This document shows positions 28,442 through 36,812 of a DNA stretch of 64,000 nt, piece by piece. The DNA is taken from the NCBI RefSeq assembly GCF_000737575.1, contig NZ_CP006270.1, positions 437,163 through 501,162 of the forward strand, written 5' to 3'. The position numbers were made by a program, and so were the translations under genes. Position 1 is the first letter of the stretch, and every line of letters begins with the position of its first letter. The notes under the pieces are model-generated. The model was not told the DNA's origin, did not search any database, and worked only from the letters and a program-made list of their open reading frames with translations. The stretch is from Synechococcus sp. KORDI-49 (GTDB taxonomy: Bacteria; Cyanobacteriota; Cyanobacteriia; PCC-6307; Cyanobiaceae).

Positions 28442-29697
28442 TGGGACGGCCTGAACTGCTGCTCGAGCCACGCTCCACGCCTGGAGTGATGGCAGCCAAG
28501 CTGCTGCTGCCCAGGGGAAGCGCATGTGATCCCGCCGGACAGCGTGGCGCCCATCAGCTTCTGGCCGCCCTGCTCACCAGAGGATGCGGTCCGCACAACC
28601 ACCAGCAACTGGCTGAACTGATCGAAGGCCGGGGAGCAGGACTACGCAGCGAGGCTCACGAGGATGGGCTGCTGATCAGCCTGCGCTGCGCCAGCGAGGA
28701 TGCTCGGGAGCTGCTGCCCAGCCTGGCCTGGATGGTCACGGCCCCGCACCTGGAGCCTGATCAGCTGGAGCTGGAGCGGCAGCTGTCGGTTCAGGCCCTG
28801 GTGCGCCAGCGCGAGGACCCGGTGCAGATCGCCTTTGACGGCTGGCGAAACCTGAACTACGGAGAGGGCGGCTATGGCCACGATCCGCTGGGAATCGAAG
28901 CGGATCTGATCAGCCTCGAGCGATCCGCACTCGAACCCCTCGCCTCTGATCTGCAACGGCAACCGGCGGTTCTGGCGCTCTGTGGCCAGTGGCCTGATCA
29001 GTTGACCCAGCAGTTCGGAACGCTGCCCGGGTTCGCCTCCTGGCCGCCCGGGACTGCCGATGCCGGCCAGCTGCCGGACACCGGTGCGGAGCATTCGAAC
29101 AACCGATTGCACGGGTCGGTGATGGCCACGGAACAGGTGGTCGTGATGCTGGGGCAGGCGACCATCCCGCACGGACACCCGGATGATCTCGCCCTGCGAT
29201 TGCTGGCCTGTCATCTCGGGGCCGGAATGTCGGGCCTCCTGTTCCAGCGGCTGAGGGAGGAGAACGGTGTCGCCTATGAAACCGGCGTGCATCATCCGGT
29301 CCGCGCCGGCGCAGCTCCGTTTCTTCTGCATGCCTCGACCAGTGCCGATCGGGCTGATCTCACCCTGCGCCTGCTGATGCAGATCTGGTGGGAGCTCCGG
29401 GAGGGGCTCCTCGACCAGGCTGAGCTGGCCCTGGCCCGAGCCAAATTCATCGGCCAGATGGCCCATGCCGGCCAGACCTGTTCCCAACGGGCTGAGCGCA
29501 ACGTGCAGCTGTGCGGCCTCGGTCTGCCGCAGGATTTTGATCAGCAGTGTCAGAGCAGTCTGGAATCGCTGGATGCAGAGGCACTCCGGCAGGTGGCGGA
29601 TCGCTGGTTGCACAGACCAAGCCTGAGTCTCTGCGGACCCCGGCAGCCTCTGGAGACCCTCAGCCGGCTCTGGTGCAGTCAGTCGTCGCGGTCCTGA
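28441..29697 (+). CDS. M16 family peptidase-like protein, non-catalytic partner
   Basis: A 418-aa M16-fold protein without the zinc site: where HxxEH is expected it reads AHQLLAALLTRG, and the downstream glutamate pattern is absent. The C-terminal half keeps the M16 fold, with GMSGLLFQRLREENGVAYETG matching the conserved R/Y substrate region. Its ATG overlaps the stop of the catalytic gene by one base (TGATG), the classic active/inactive pair. The last 19 nt overlap sipA on the other strand. Confidence 0.88.
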   Translation: MGRPELLLEPRSTPGVMAAKLLLPRGSACDPAGQRGAHQLLAALLTRGCGPHNHQQLAELIEGRGAGLRSEAHEDGLLISLRCASEDARELLPSLAWMVTAPHLEPDQLELERQLSVQALVRQREDPVQIAFDGWRNLNYGEGGYGHDPLGIEADLISLERSALEPLASDLQRQPAVLALCGQWPDQLTQQFGTLPGFASWPPGTADAGQLPDTGAEHSNNRLHGSVMATEQVVVMLGQATIPHGHPDDLALRLLACHLGAGMSGLLFQRLREENGVAYETGVHHPVRAGAAPFLLHASTSADRADLTLRLLMQIWWELREGLLDQAELALARAKFIGQMAHAGQTCSQRAERNVQLCGLGLPQDFDQQCQSSLESLDAEALRQVADRWLHRPSLSLCGPRQPLETLSRLWCSQSSRS

Positions 29698-29906
29698 GCG
29701 ACGGCCTCGAGACGATCCATGGGGATCAGAAACGTGCCGCGCCTGAAGCGCACAGCCAGGGTGTCAAGCGGGCGCAGGGCCACCACCTCACCGATTTCTC
29801 CGGCTTCGACCAAGTCCGGAGGTCGCAGCATGGGCATGGGATCCGCCGTCTTCAGGTACGGCATGGGTTCTTTCAGGCGCAGGCGGTCGCCGATCGACGC
29901 ATCCAT
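29679..29906 (-). CDS. sipA: SipA-like regulatory protein (DUF3148), NblS-interacting
   Basis: SipA is a small SH3-like protein that binds the histidine kinase NblS and stimulates its autophosphorylation in Synechococcus elongatus (established knowledge). This 75-aa protein has the expected IGDRLRLKEPMPYLKTADPMPMLRPP core (given in parts: IGDRLRL, PYLKTADPMPMLRPP) and the RFRRGTFLIP strand. The gene is divergent from bioY (56 nt between starts) and its 3' end overlaps the M16 partner gene by 19 nt. NblS itself is not in the window. Confidence 0.88.
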   Translation of the reverse strand: MDASIGDRLRLKEPMPYLKTADPMPMLRPPDLVEAGEIGEVVALRPLDTLAVRFRRGTFLIPMDRLEAVAQDRDD

Positions 29907-29962
29907 GGAGTCTGGGCAGGGCTTGCATTGTCAAGCAGGATGGGCCGAGTCGAAGCCAAGCC

Positions 29963-30529
29963 GTGCGGGCCCTGGCCACATGGAGCGGCGCCCTCGCCGG
30001 TCTGCTGCTGATCCTGATCGGCAGCCTGCTGCCGGCAGCCCTGTTGGTGCCGTTGCCGTTGTCAGTGGTGGAGCTGCCGGCGACCTGGCAGGTCCCGGCC
30101 CTGCTGCTCTGCGCACTGGTCTGTGGTCCCAGGGCCGGGGTGATCGCTGCCGTCGCTTATCTGAGCATCGGCCTCACTGATCTGCCCGTGTTCCAGAGCG
30201 GTGGCGGAATCACTTATGTGCTCGAGCCCGGGTTCGGCTATCTGGCCGGATTCATTCCGGCCGCCTGGCTCACAGGACGGCTGTCCCAGCAGAACGAGAT
30301 GGGGGATCTGACCGCGCAAACCGGCTCCGCCATCGCGGGGCTGATGGTTCTGCAGCTCTGCGGACTTCTGAACCTTGGCCTTGGTGCTCTGTTGAGCCGC
30401 TGGAGCGTCTCCCTGCCCCAGCTGATCGTTCAGTACTCGCTGGGTCCCCTGCCGGCGCAGCTCCTGCTGTGCTGCGGAGTGGGCCTGATCGCCGTCGTGC
30501 TGCGCCGTCTGCTGATGGTGCCGGGATGA
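29963..30529 (+). CDS. bioY: BioY family biotin transporter (ECF S component)
   Basis: BioY binds biotin in the membrane and works alone or with a shared ECF module. The 188-aa protein has about six hydrophobic helices and the BioY-type sequence LPVFQSGGGITYVLEPGFGY followed by LAGFIPAAWLTG, which marks the biotin site. It starts at GTG 29963 (no closer ATG fits the first helix). It overlaps lspA by 4 nt and heads a rightward coupled run. Confidence 0.9.
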   Translation: MRALATWSGALAGLLLILIGSLLPAALLVPLPLSVVELPATWQVPALLLCALVCGPRAGVIAAVAYLSIGLTDLPVFQSGGGITYVLEPGFGYLAGFIPAAWLTGRLSQQNEMGDLTAQTGSAIAGLMVLQLCGLLNLGLGALLSRWSVSLPQLIVQYSLGPLPAQLLLCCGVGLIAVVLRRLLMVPG

Positions 30530-31005
30530 ACCATCGCGTGCTGGGACGGAGTGGCGTGATTCTGATCGCCGTCGCCGTTGTGCTCTGTGATCAGCTGAGC
30601 AAGGCCTGGATCACGGCCCTGCTGAGCGATGGCCGCTCGATCAAGGTTGTTCCCGGTCTGCTGGATCTGCGCCTGGTGCACAACACCGGAGCAGCGTTCA
30701 GCCTGCTGCGGGGAGCGACACCGCTGCTTGCACTGCTGAGTCTGGTGGTGGTCATCGCCGTTCTGATTTGGCTCTGGCGACAGCAGAGGCTTCCGATCTG
30801 GCAGGGGCTGGCTGTCGGCTTCCTGCTGGGGGGCAGTCTCGGCAATGGACTGGACCGCTGGCGGCTCGGCTATGTGGTCGATTTTCTGGCCCTTGTTCCG
30901 ATCGACTTCCCGATCTTCAATCCGGCTGATGTCGCCATCAATCTCGCCGTGATCTGCTTCGCTGTGGACCTCTGGTCGAACCGCAGCGGGATTCGCCGTG
31001 GCTGA
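30526..31005 (+). CDS. lspA: Lipoprotein signal peptidase (signal peptidase II)
   Basis: LspA cleaves the signal peptide of prolipoproteins after lipid attachment. The 159-aa protein has four membrane helices and the conserved motifs CDQLSKAW (21-28), VHNTGAAFS (51-59), GNGLDRWRLGYVVDF (106-120) and FNPADVAIN (131-139). The catalytic aspartates should be D119 and D135. I start at the ATG at 30526, which overlaps the bioY stop (ATGA). It overlaps the next gene by 8 nt. Confidence 0.96.
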   Translation: MNHRVLGRSGVILIAVAVVLCDQLSKAWITALLSDGRSIKVVPGLLDLRLVHNTGAAFSLLRGATPLLALLSLVVVIAVLIWLWRQQRLPIWQGLAVGFLLGGSLGNGLDRWRLGYVVDFLALVPIDFPIFNPADVAINLAVICFAVDLWSNRSGIRRG

Positions 31006-33148
31006 ACGCATTGCTGAATCCGGAGTGCCCAGCCTGGTTGTTCACCAGCTGGATCAGCCGGACCGAAGCATCCCCCTGCATGGAGACGGCTATCGACTCG
31101 GGCGGGAGGACAGTCTCGAGGTTCCGCTCAATCATCCGGCCATCAGCCGCCTGCATGCTCTGCTGCAACGTCGTGGACGGCACTGGCTGCTGATCGATCA
31201 GGACTCCACCAACGGGATCTGGTGGAAGGGCCGCCGTGTCAGAGAACTGGAACTGCGTGACGGTGACCGGATTGCCCTGGCACCCGCTTCCGAGGCGGGA
31301 TCACCGACTCTTCGCTTCATCAACCCGCGTGAACACAACGGTCGGCGTCTTGCCTGGCTGACCGGGGCCCTGGTGGTGGCGGGACTCAGCACCACCGGCG
31401 CCTTGCTGCTTCTCGCCAATCTCAGTGTCCCGGTCCGCGGGAGGTTGGCCACGGTTCAGGGTCCGATCGCCATCTACGACCGGAACAACCAGCCGATCCG
31501 TTCTGCTGATTCCCAGCGCCACCGTGAACTCGGCAGCATCCAGGAATTTTCTCCATCCATCGTCGATGCTCTGCTGGCCAGCGAGGACAACCGCTTCTGG
31601 TGGCATCCCGGCATCGATGCCATCGGCACCCTGCGGGCACTGACGACCAATGTCGTTGGTGGCGAGGTGCTTGAAGGGGGCAGCAGTCTCACCCAGCAGC
31701 TGGCCCGCAGCCTGTATCCCGACCAGGTCGGGCAGGGCGACACGATCGAACGCAAATGGAGGGAGCTGCTGGTGGCTCTGCAGCTGGAGAGCCGCTTCAG
31801 CAAGGCAGAGCTGCTGCTGAGCTATCTGAACAGGGTGTATCTCGGTGTCGGCTTCGGATTCGAGGACGCCGCCCGGGCCTACTTCAACACCTCGGCCAGC
31901 AAGCTCAACCTGGAGCAGGCGGCCCTGCTGGTGGGCCTGCTGCCGTCTCCGAACGGACACGATCCCTGCCGTTACCCCCAGCGGGCACTGGAGGCCCGCA
32001 ATCTGGTGCTCAACAAGATGGCCGATGAGGGGCGCTTGTCCCTGGAAGCCGCCCGCGAAGCCCGTCGTCGACCGATCCAGCTGTCGCCGAAGGCCTGCAG
32101 CCAGGTCAATGCCGGTACAGCACCCTTCTACAGCGACCAGGTGCGCCGAGATCTCACTGCCCTGGTGGGACCGGAGGTGGCAGCGGAAGGGAATTTTCTG
32201 ATCGAGACCCATCTCGACCCTGTGCTCCAGTCCGTGGTGGTCCGACAGCTGCAAAATCTGCTCGAGAGCAGCGCCGGCCTTGGCGTCGGGCAGGGGGCAG
32301 CGGTGGTGCTTGACAGCCGCAACGGTGGTGTTCTCGCCATCGCCGGTGGCCGTGACTATCGATTCAGCCAGTTCAACCGGGCCACGATGGCGCTGAGGCA
32401 GCCCGGCAGCACCTTCAAGCTGATGACCTACCTCGCGGCGCTGGAGCGCGGCATTAGCCCGGGAACCAAGCTGAACTGCGAGGGGCTGGAGTGGGGAGGT
32501 CAAACCTTTGAGAGCACCTGCAAGGGGGAACTGACGCTGCTGAGCGCCTTTGCGTTCAGCAACAACACCGCAGCCCTGCGACTGTCCCGTCGGATCGGAT
32601 TGGAGCAGGTCGTGCGTCAGGCCAGGGCTCTCGGGATCACCACACCGCTCGACCCCGTACCGGGTCTTGCCCTCGGTCAGAGCGAAGTCCGACTGATCGA
32701 ACTCACCAGTGCCTATGCCGCGGTGGCCAACGACGGACTGTGGCATCCACCGACCACCATCCGCAGGCTTGTGGACGCGGAGACCTGCACAGCCGAGCAG
32801 GCCAGGTCCTGCCGCAGTCTCACAGCCACCGGCAGCGGAAGTCTCAACGCCGAGCGTCGGGCCGTCCGGCCCGAGACTGCCAAGCGGATGCAGACGCTGC
32901 TGCAGGCGGTGGTGCGCAACGGCACCGGTCGAGGGGCCTATCTCGGCGGCAAGGAGGGAGGCAAGACGGGCACCACGAACGACGGTCGTGATCTGCTGTT
33001 CATCGGCTACGAACCCTCGCGTCACTGGGTGCTCGGCATCTGGCTGGGCAACGACGACAACAGTCCGACCGCCAGCTCCAGCGCCCTTGCCGCGGTCCTC
33101 TGGGGCGACATCATCCGGGCAGCGGGTCGCGGCAGCGTCACGCAATGA
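30998..33148 (+). CDS. FHA domain-containing class A penicillin-binding protein (PBP1A type)
   Basis: A bifunctional glycosyltransferase/transpeptidase with a cytoplasmic phosphothreonine-binding FHA domain in front. FHA residues are complete: G35-R36, S50-R51-x-H53 and N72-G73. One membrane helix follows (about 118-141). The GT51 domain has the catalytic E196 in SEDNRFWWH, GGSSLTQQLAR (227-237) and the RKWRELLVALQLE helix. The transpeptidase domain has S471-T-F-K474, S521-N-N523 and K656-T-G-T659, so both activities look intact. The start is GTG at 30998, 8 nt inside lspA; its stop overlaps the GTPase gene as ATGA. Confidence 0.94.
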   Translation: MAERIAESGVPSLVVHQLDQPDRSIPLHGDGYRLGREDSLEVPLNHPAISRLHALLQRRGRHWLLIDQDSTNGIWWKGRRVRELELRDGDRIALAPASEAGSPTLRFINPREHNGRRLAWLTGALVVAGLSTTGALLLLANLSVPVRGRLATVQGPIAIYDRNNQPIRSADSQRHRELGSIQEFSPSIVDALLASEDNRFWWHPGIDAIGTLRALTTNVVGGEVLEGGSSLTQQLARSLYPDQVGQGDTIERKWRELLVALQLESRFSKAELLLSYLNRVYLGVGFGFEDAARAYFNTSASKLNLEQAALLVGLLPSPNGHDPCRYPQRALEARNLVLNKMADEGRLSLEAAREARRRPIQLSPKACSQVNAGTAPFYSDQVRRDLTALVGPEVAAEGNFLIETHLDPVLQSVVVRQLQNLLESSAGLGVGQGAAVVLDSRNGGVLAIAGGRDYRFSQFNRATMALRQPGSTFKLMTYLAALERGISPGTKLNCEGLEWGGQTFESTCKGELTLLSAFAFSNNTAALRLSRRIGLEQVVRQARALGITTPLDPVPGLALGQSEVRLIELTSAYAAVANDGLWHPPTTIRRLVDAETCTAEQARSCRSLTATGSGSLNAERRAVRPETAKRMQTLLQAVVRNGTGRGAYLGGKEGGKTGTTNDGRDLLFIGYEPSRHWVLGIWLGNDDNSPTASSSALAAVLWGDIIRAAGRGSVTQ

Positions 33149-34746
33149 TTCCGCCGCGCAGCCGGTTGCTGATCGGCCTTGCTGCCGGGCTCCTGGCCCT
33201 TGTGGTGATTGGAGCCATCCTCCAGGCGGTCCGCAGCCTGCTCTGGGATCTCAGCTATCTGCTGCCGGGCTGGTTGCTCACTCCGGTGCTATTGCTGGCC
33301 GTCGGCCTGATCCTCGCTCTCGGGATCCAGATCGGCTGGCCATGGTGGCAGAGCTGGCAGCGACGGAAGCGGCGGCCGGATCAGACCACGGAACCGCAGA
33401 TTCAGGTTCCGAGCGATCGGCGCGAGGCCGCGACCCGAAGTCTGGACAGCATCGACCGCGTGCTGGAACAGCTTCAGGACGACATCACCCGCGAGGGACT
33501 GCGACGGGAGCGGCAGCGGGTCGCGGAGGATCTGACGCGCGGCGACCTCGTGGTGGCCGTGTTCGGCAGCGGCTCAAGCGGGAAGACCTCTCTGATCCGT
33601 GCACTGCTTCAGGAGATGGTGGGGGAGGTCGCCGCGGCGATGGGCTCCACCCAGCACAGCCGCACCTATCGCCTGAAACTGCGGGGCTTGCAGCGTGGCC
33701 TGCAGCTGGTGGACACCCCCGGCATCCTCGAGGCCGGGGACGCCGGGTATACCCGTGAGGAAACGGCACGGAGGGTGGCCGTGCGTTCCGATCTGCTCCT
33801 TGTGGTGGTGGATGGAGATCTGAGGGCCTCCGAGTTCGGCGTTCTGCAGTCGATCGCCGACCTTGGAAAGCGTCTGCTGCTGGTGCTGAACAAGCGTGAT
33901 CTGCGAGGTGTTGAAGAGGAGCGACGGTTGCTGGAGGTGCTGCGTCACCGCTGCAGAGGGCTGGTGGAGGAGCTGGATGTGATCGCCTGCAGTGCCTCAC
34001 CCCAGTCGATTCCCAGACCGGGGGGCCAGCCGCTGCAACCGGCACCGGATGTGGTGGAGCTGCTGCAGCGGCTCGCAGCCGTGCTCCACGCTGATGGCGA
34101 GGAACTGATCGCCGACAACATCCTTCTGCAGTGCCGCAGGCTGGATGAGCAGGGTCGGCAGCTGCTGAACCGCCAGCGACGACGGGAGGCTCAGCGCTGC
34201 GTGGACCGCTACAGCTGGATCAGTGGCGGGGTCGTGGCAGCCACGCCGCTGCCCGGCGTTGACCTGCTTGGAACGGCTGCCGTGAATGCCCAGATGGTGA
34301 TGGAGATGGCCGGCGTCTATGGAGTCGAACTCTCCAGAGATCGGGCTCGTGAGCTGGCGCTGTCCGTGGGACGGACGCTGGCGACCCTGGGACTGGTCAA
34401 GGGAGCGATGAGCCTGATCGGTACCGCTCTCAGCCTCAGTCTGCCGACCCTGCTGGCCGGACGGGCGATCCAGGGCGTGGCTGCGGCCTGGCTGACCCGC
34501 ATCGCCGGGTTCAGCTTCATCCGCTATTTCGAGCAGGACCAGGACTGGGGGGACGGAGGTGTTCAGGATGCCGTGCGGCAGGCCTTTGAACTGAACCGTC
34601 GCGATGCCTCTCTCAGGAGCTTTGTTGAGATGGCCGTGCGGCAGGTGGTGGAACCGTTGCAGCGCCGCCCAGATCGGAAGCTCCCACCCCGGCCAGAGCC
34701 TCGGGAGGAGGGGGGAGCATCGGACCGCGGGCGTCCAGGACCGTGA
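33145..34746 (+). CDS. Membrane-anchored GTPase with C-terminal DUF697 domain
   Basis: The 533-aa protein begins with two membrane helices (about 8-28 and 41-61), then a coiled linker, then an Era/YcjX-like GTP-binding domain: G1 FGSGSSGKTS (140-149), G3 DTPG (190-193), G4 NKRD (249-252). The C-terminal part (about 350-470) matches DUF697, a membrane-associated helical domain found in chloroplast and cyanobacterial GTPases. It is translationally coupled to the FHA-PBP gene by ATGA. The role is unknown; context suggests envelope or division. Its last 134 nt overlap a convergent small gene. Confidence 0.88.
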   Translation: MIPPRSRLLIGLAAGLLALVVIGAILQAVRSLLWDLSYLLPGWLLTPVLLLAVGLILALGIQIGWPWWQSWQRRKRRPDQTTEPQIQVPSDRREAATRSLDSIDRVLEQLQDDITREGLRRERQRVAEDLTRGDLVVAVFGSGSSGKTSLIRALLQEMVGEVAAAMGSTQHSRTYRLKLRGLQRGLQLVDTPGILEAGDAGYTREETARRVAVRSDLLLVVVDGDLRASEFGVLQSIADLGKRLLLVLNKRDLRGVEEERRLLEVLRHRCRGLVEELDVIACSASPQSIPRPGGQPLQPAPDVVELLQRLAAVLHADGEELIADNILLQCRRLDEQGRQLLNRQRRREAQRCVDRYSWISGGVVAATPLPGVDLLGTAAVNAQMVMEMAGVYGVELSRDRARELALSVGRTLATLGLVKGAMSLIGTALSLSLPTLLAGRAIQGVAAAWLTRIAGFSFIRYFEQDQDWGDGGVQDAVRQAFELNRRDASLRSFVEMAVRQVVEPLQRRPDRKLPPRPEPREEGGASDRGRPGP

Positions 34747-34837
34747 TCATCCCGAGATAGAGAACGCCGATGGCGACGGAGATCGCACCGGTGATGATGG
34801 CGATCCAGCGGGAACGGCCTCGTTCCTCCTTCATCAC
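34613..34837 (-). CDS. Small single-pass membrane protein, antisense to the GTPase 3' end
   Basis: A 74-aa frame (or 73 from the second Met) beginning MMKEERGRSRWIAIITG, with one membrane helix (about 10-31) and then a Pro-rich segment RGPMLPPPPEAL. The N-terminal half looks conserved and protein-like, whereas the last part, which lies opposite the GTPase C-terminus, looks degenerate. Overlap with the GTPase gene is 134 nt. I believe similar short proteins occur in related Synechococcus, but this is memory. Confidence 0.6.
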   Translation of the reverse strand: MMKEERGRSRWIAIITGAISVAIGVLYLGMITVLDARGPMLPPPPEALAGVGASDLGGAATVPPPAARPSQQSS

Positions 34838-34872
34838 AGACTGCGCAGTGGGGCGATTCTGAGGGATGACGC

Positions 34873-36321
34873 TCAGAGGAGCGAGTCGTTGATCAGCTCA
34901 GCCAGCCGGTCCAGGTGCTGGGGTCCGGTGTGGGGGTTGCCGAAGACGGCCTTCAGGCAATAGCGGTCGCCGTAGCGCGGTCTCGACAGCATGAACCCCT
35001 GACCCAGAAGCCATTGGCGGGTGGTCTGCGACCAGGAGTCGCAATGGTCCGCGTCAGCGGCGTGGGGATGCAGGGACAGCAGATGCAGTGAGCCGTCCAG
35101 CAGCGTCAACCGGTCCAAGTCCAACCGACGACGGACATGGTCCCGCCGCTCGAGGGCCGATCGCAACACCATCGCGATTCCCTGTTCACCGAGCTGTCTC
35201 AGTCCCAGCCAGAGCTTCAGCACTTCGGCAGGACGTGTGCCCTGCAATCCGAGCTCACCGCCATGGGGCTCACCGCTGGCGCCGTCCATGTACGGCAGGC
35301 CGGTGGAGAAACTCTGATGCAGATGACCGACGTCCCGGACCAGCAGAAGGGAAGACGCTTTGGCGATCCCCAGAAGCTTCTGCGGATTGAGCGTGATCGA
35401 ATCCGCCTGCTCAAGCCCACGGAACAGGGGAGACCAGTCCTCCGAGAGGGCGAAGACGCCCCCGATCGCAGCATCCACGTGAAGCCAGGCCTCATAGCGA
35501 CGGCAGACGGTGGCGATCTCAGCAAGAGGATCGATGGCACCGCGGATCGTCGTGCCCGCTGTCGCCACCACCGCAAGGCAGGGTCGACCACGGCGGTGAA
35601 GATCCTGCAGCGCCCGCTCGAGAGCGGTGGAGCAGAGGCGACCCTCGCTGTCCACGGGAAGCTGCTGCAGACCGTCTCCGGCCAGACCCATCACCCGTGT
35701 CGCCTTCTGAAGGGAAACATGGGCATCCCGACTGCAGAGGACGACGCCATCACCGGGGCCTTGCAGGCTACGGGCAGTCACCAGGGCCATCAGGTTGCTG
35801 AGTGTTCCACCTGTAGCCAGCACACCTCCGGCGTTCTCAGGCAGCCCGAGTCGCTGACAGAACCAGCGGCAGAGCTGGCGCTCCAGGCTGGACAGGCCTG
35901 GGGAGAGTTCCTCGGCCAGCAGGTTGTTGTTCAGGCCGGCACAGATCAGATCCGCTGCAATCGAGGCGGTGAGCGGAGGGGGATCAAGGTGGGCCAGCGC
36001 CCCGGGGTGGGACGGCTGATAGGCCCCGTCCATGACGATCTGCAGGTCGTTCAACAGCGCCGGTACGTCGCATCCCTGATCCCCAGGCACCAGCTCCGGC
36101 TCGGGACGGACCACAGGCAGCGGTGGGCGGTCCGCGGCCGTGCCGATCCACTCGCAGAGCAGGTCGCTCGCCTGATGAAGGAAATGGCGCAGGACAGGGT
36201 CCGGGCTGTCAGGGGAGGCGAAGGGTGGAAGCCAGGTCACGGGCTGACGCAGATCGGAGCTGGCGTGCACCGGCAACGGTGGAGCTTCGCTGATCCTCGC
36301 CTTTCGTGGGAACGTGCTCAC
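34873..36321 (-). CDS. Group II pyridoxal-phosphate-dependent amino acid decarboxylase
   Basis: A 482-aa member of the glutamate/diaminobutyrate/aromatic amino acid decarboxylase superfamily. HVDAAIGG carries the Asp that pairs with the PLP pyridine nitrogen, and the Schiff-base lysine is K315 in LNPQKLLG. The residue before the lysine is Gln rather than the commoner His (NPHK). The substrate cannot be read from sequence; diaminobutyrate, glutamate, aspartate or an aromatic amino acid are all possible. The start at 36321 overlaps the divergent tadA region; the true tadA start is probably 36342. Confidence 0.87.
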   Translation of the reverse strand: MSTFPRKARISEAPPLPVHASSDLRQPVTWLPPFASPDSPDPVLRHFLHQASDLLCEWIGTAADRPPLPVVRPEPELVPGDQGCDVPALLNDLQIVMDGAYQPSHPGALAHLDPPPLTASIAADLICAGLNNNLLAEELSPGLSSLERQLCRWFCQRLGLPENAGGVLATGGTLSNLMALVTARSLQGPGDGVVLCSRDAHVSLQKATRVMGLAGDGLQQLPVDSEGRLCSTALERALQDLHRRGRPCLAVVATAGTTIRGAIDPLAEIATVCRRYEAWLHVDAAIGGVFALSEDWSPLFRGLEQADSITLNPQKLLGIAKASSLLLVRDVGHLHQSFSTGLPYMDGASGEPHGGELGLQGTRPAEVLKLWLGLRQLGEQGIAMVLRSALERRDHVRRRLDLDRLTLLDGSLHLLSLHPHAADADHCDSWSQTTRQWLLGQGFMLSRPRYGDRYCLKAVFGNPHTGPQHLDRLAELINDSLL

Positions 36322-36341
36322 AGATCGTTCGATGTGCGTTG

Positions 36342-36812
36342 ATGCGGGAAGCCACCGTGCAGCGCTGGATGACAGTGCTGCTTCAGCGGGCGGAGAGGGT
36401 CGGTGAGGCCGGGGAAGTGCCGGTGGCAGCCGTGGTTCTGGATGCCGAAGGTCGCTGCATCGGCCATGGCAGCAACCGACGCGAGACGGGGAGGGATCCT
36501 CTTGGTCACGCCGAACTGGTTGCGCTCAGACAGGCCGCCTGGGTTCAGGGCGACTGGAGATTCAACGACTGCACCTTGATCGTCACGCTTGAACCGTGCC
36601 CGATGTGTGCCGGAGCCCTTGTGCAGGCGCGGATGGGCTGTGTGATCTATGGAACATCGGATCCCAAGCGAGGGGGCCTGGGGGGAAGCCTCGATCTGTC
36701 CACCCATGCAAGTGCGCACCATCACATGTCGGTGCAGGGAGGGGTTCTACGGATCGAAGCCCGAGATCAGCTGGAAGGCTGGTTCAGGCAGCGGCGGCGA
36801 CGGTCCCCTTGA
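36342..36812 (+). CDS. tadA: tRNA-specific adenosine deaminase (A34 to I34)
   Basis: TadA converts the wobble adenosine of tRNA-Arg(ACG) to inosine. The 156-aa protein keeps the zinc/catalytic motifs H56-A-E58 and P85-C86-P-M-C89, followed by GALVQARMGCVIYG and RGGLGG. The ATG at 36342 is chosen because it starts after the divergent decarboxylase start at 36321; an ATG at 36369 is also possible. The last 29 nt overlap the convergent aminotransferase gene. Confidence 0.93.
   Translation: MREATVQRWMTVLLQRAERVGEAGEVPVAAVVLDAEGRCIGHGSNRRETGRDPLGHAELVALRQAAWVQGDWRFNDCTLIVTLEPCPMCAGALVQARMGCVIYGTSDPKRGGLGGSLDLSTHASAHHHMSVQGGVLRIEARDQLEGWFRQRRRRSP

Noticed and set aside
31301-33145. 614-aa open frame antisense to the FHA-PBP gene
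   Set aside because: It mirrors a well-supported gene, has no recognisable motifs, and long antisense frames are expected from GC-rich codon use. The same applies to 5965-7296, 18089-19198, 38992-40224 and 61163-62875.
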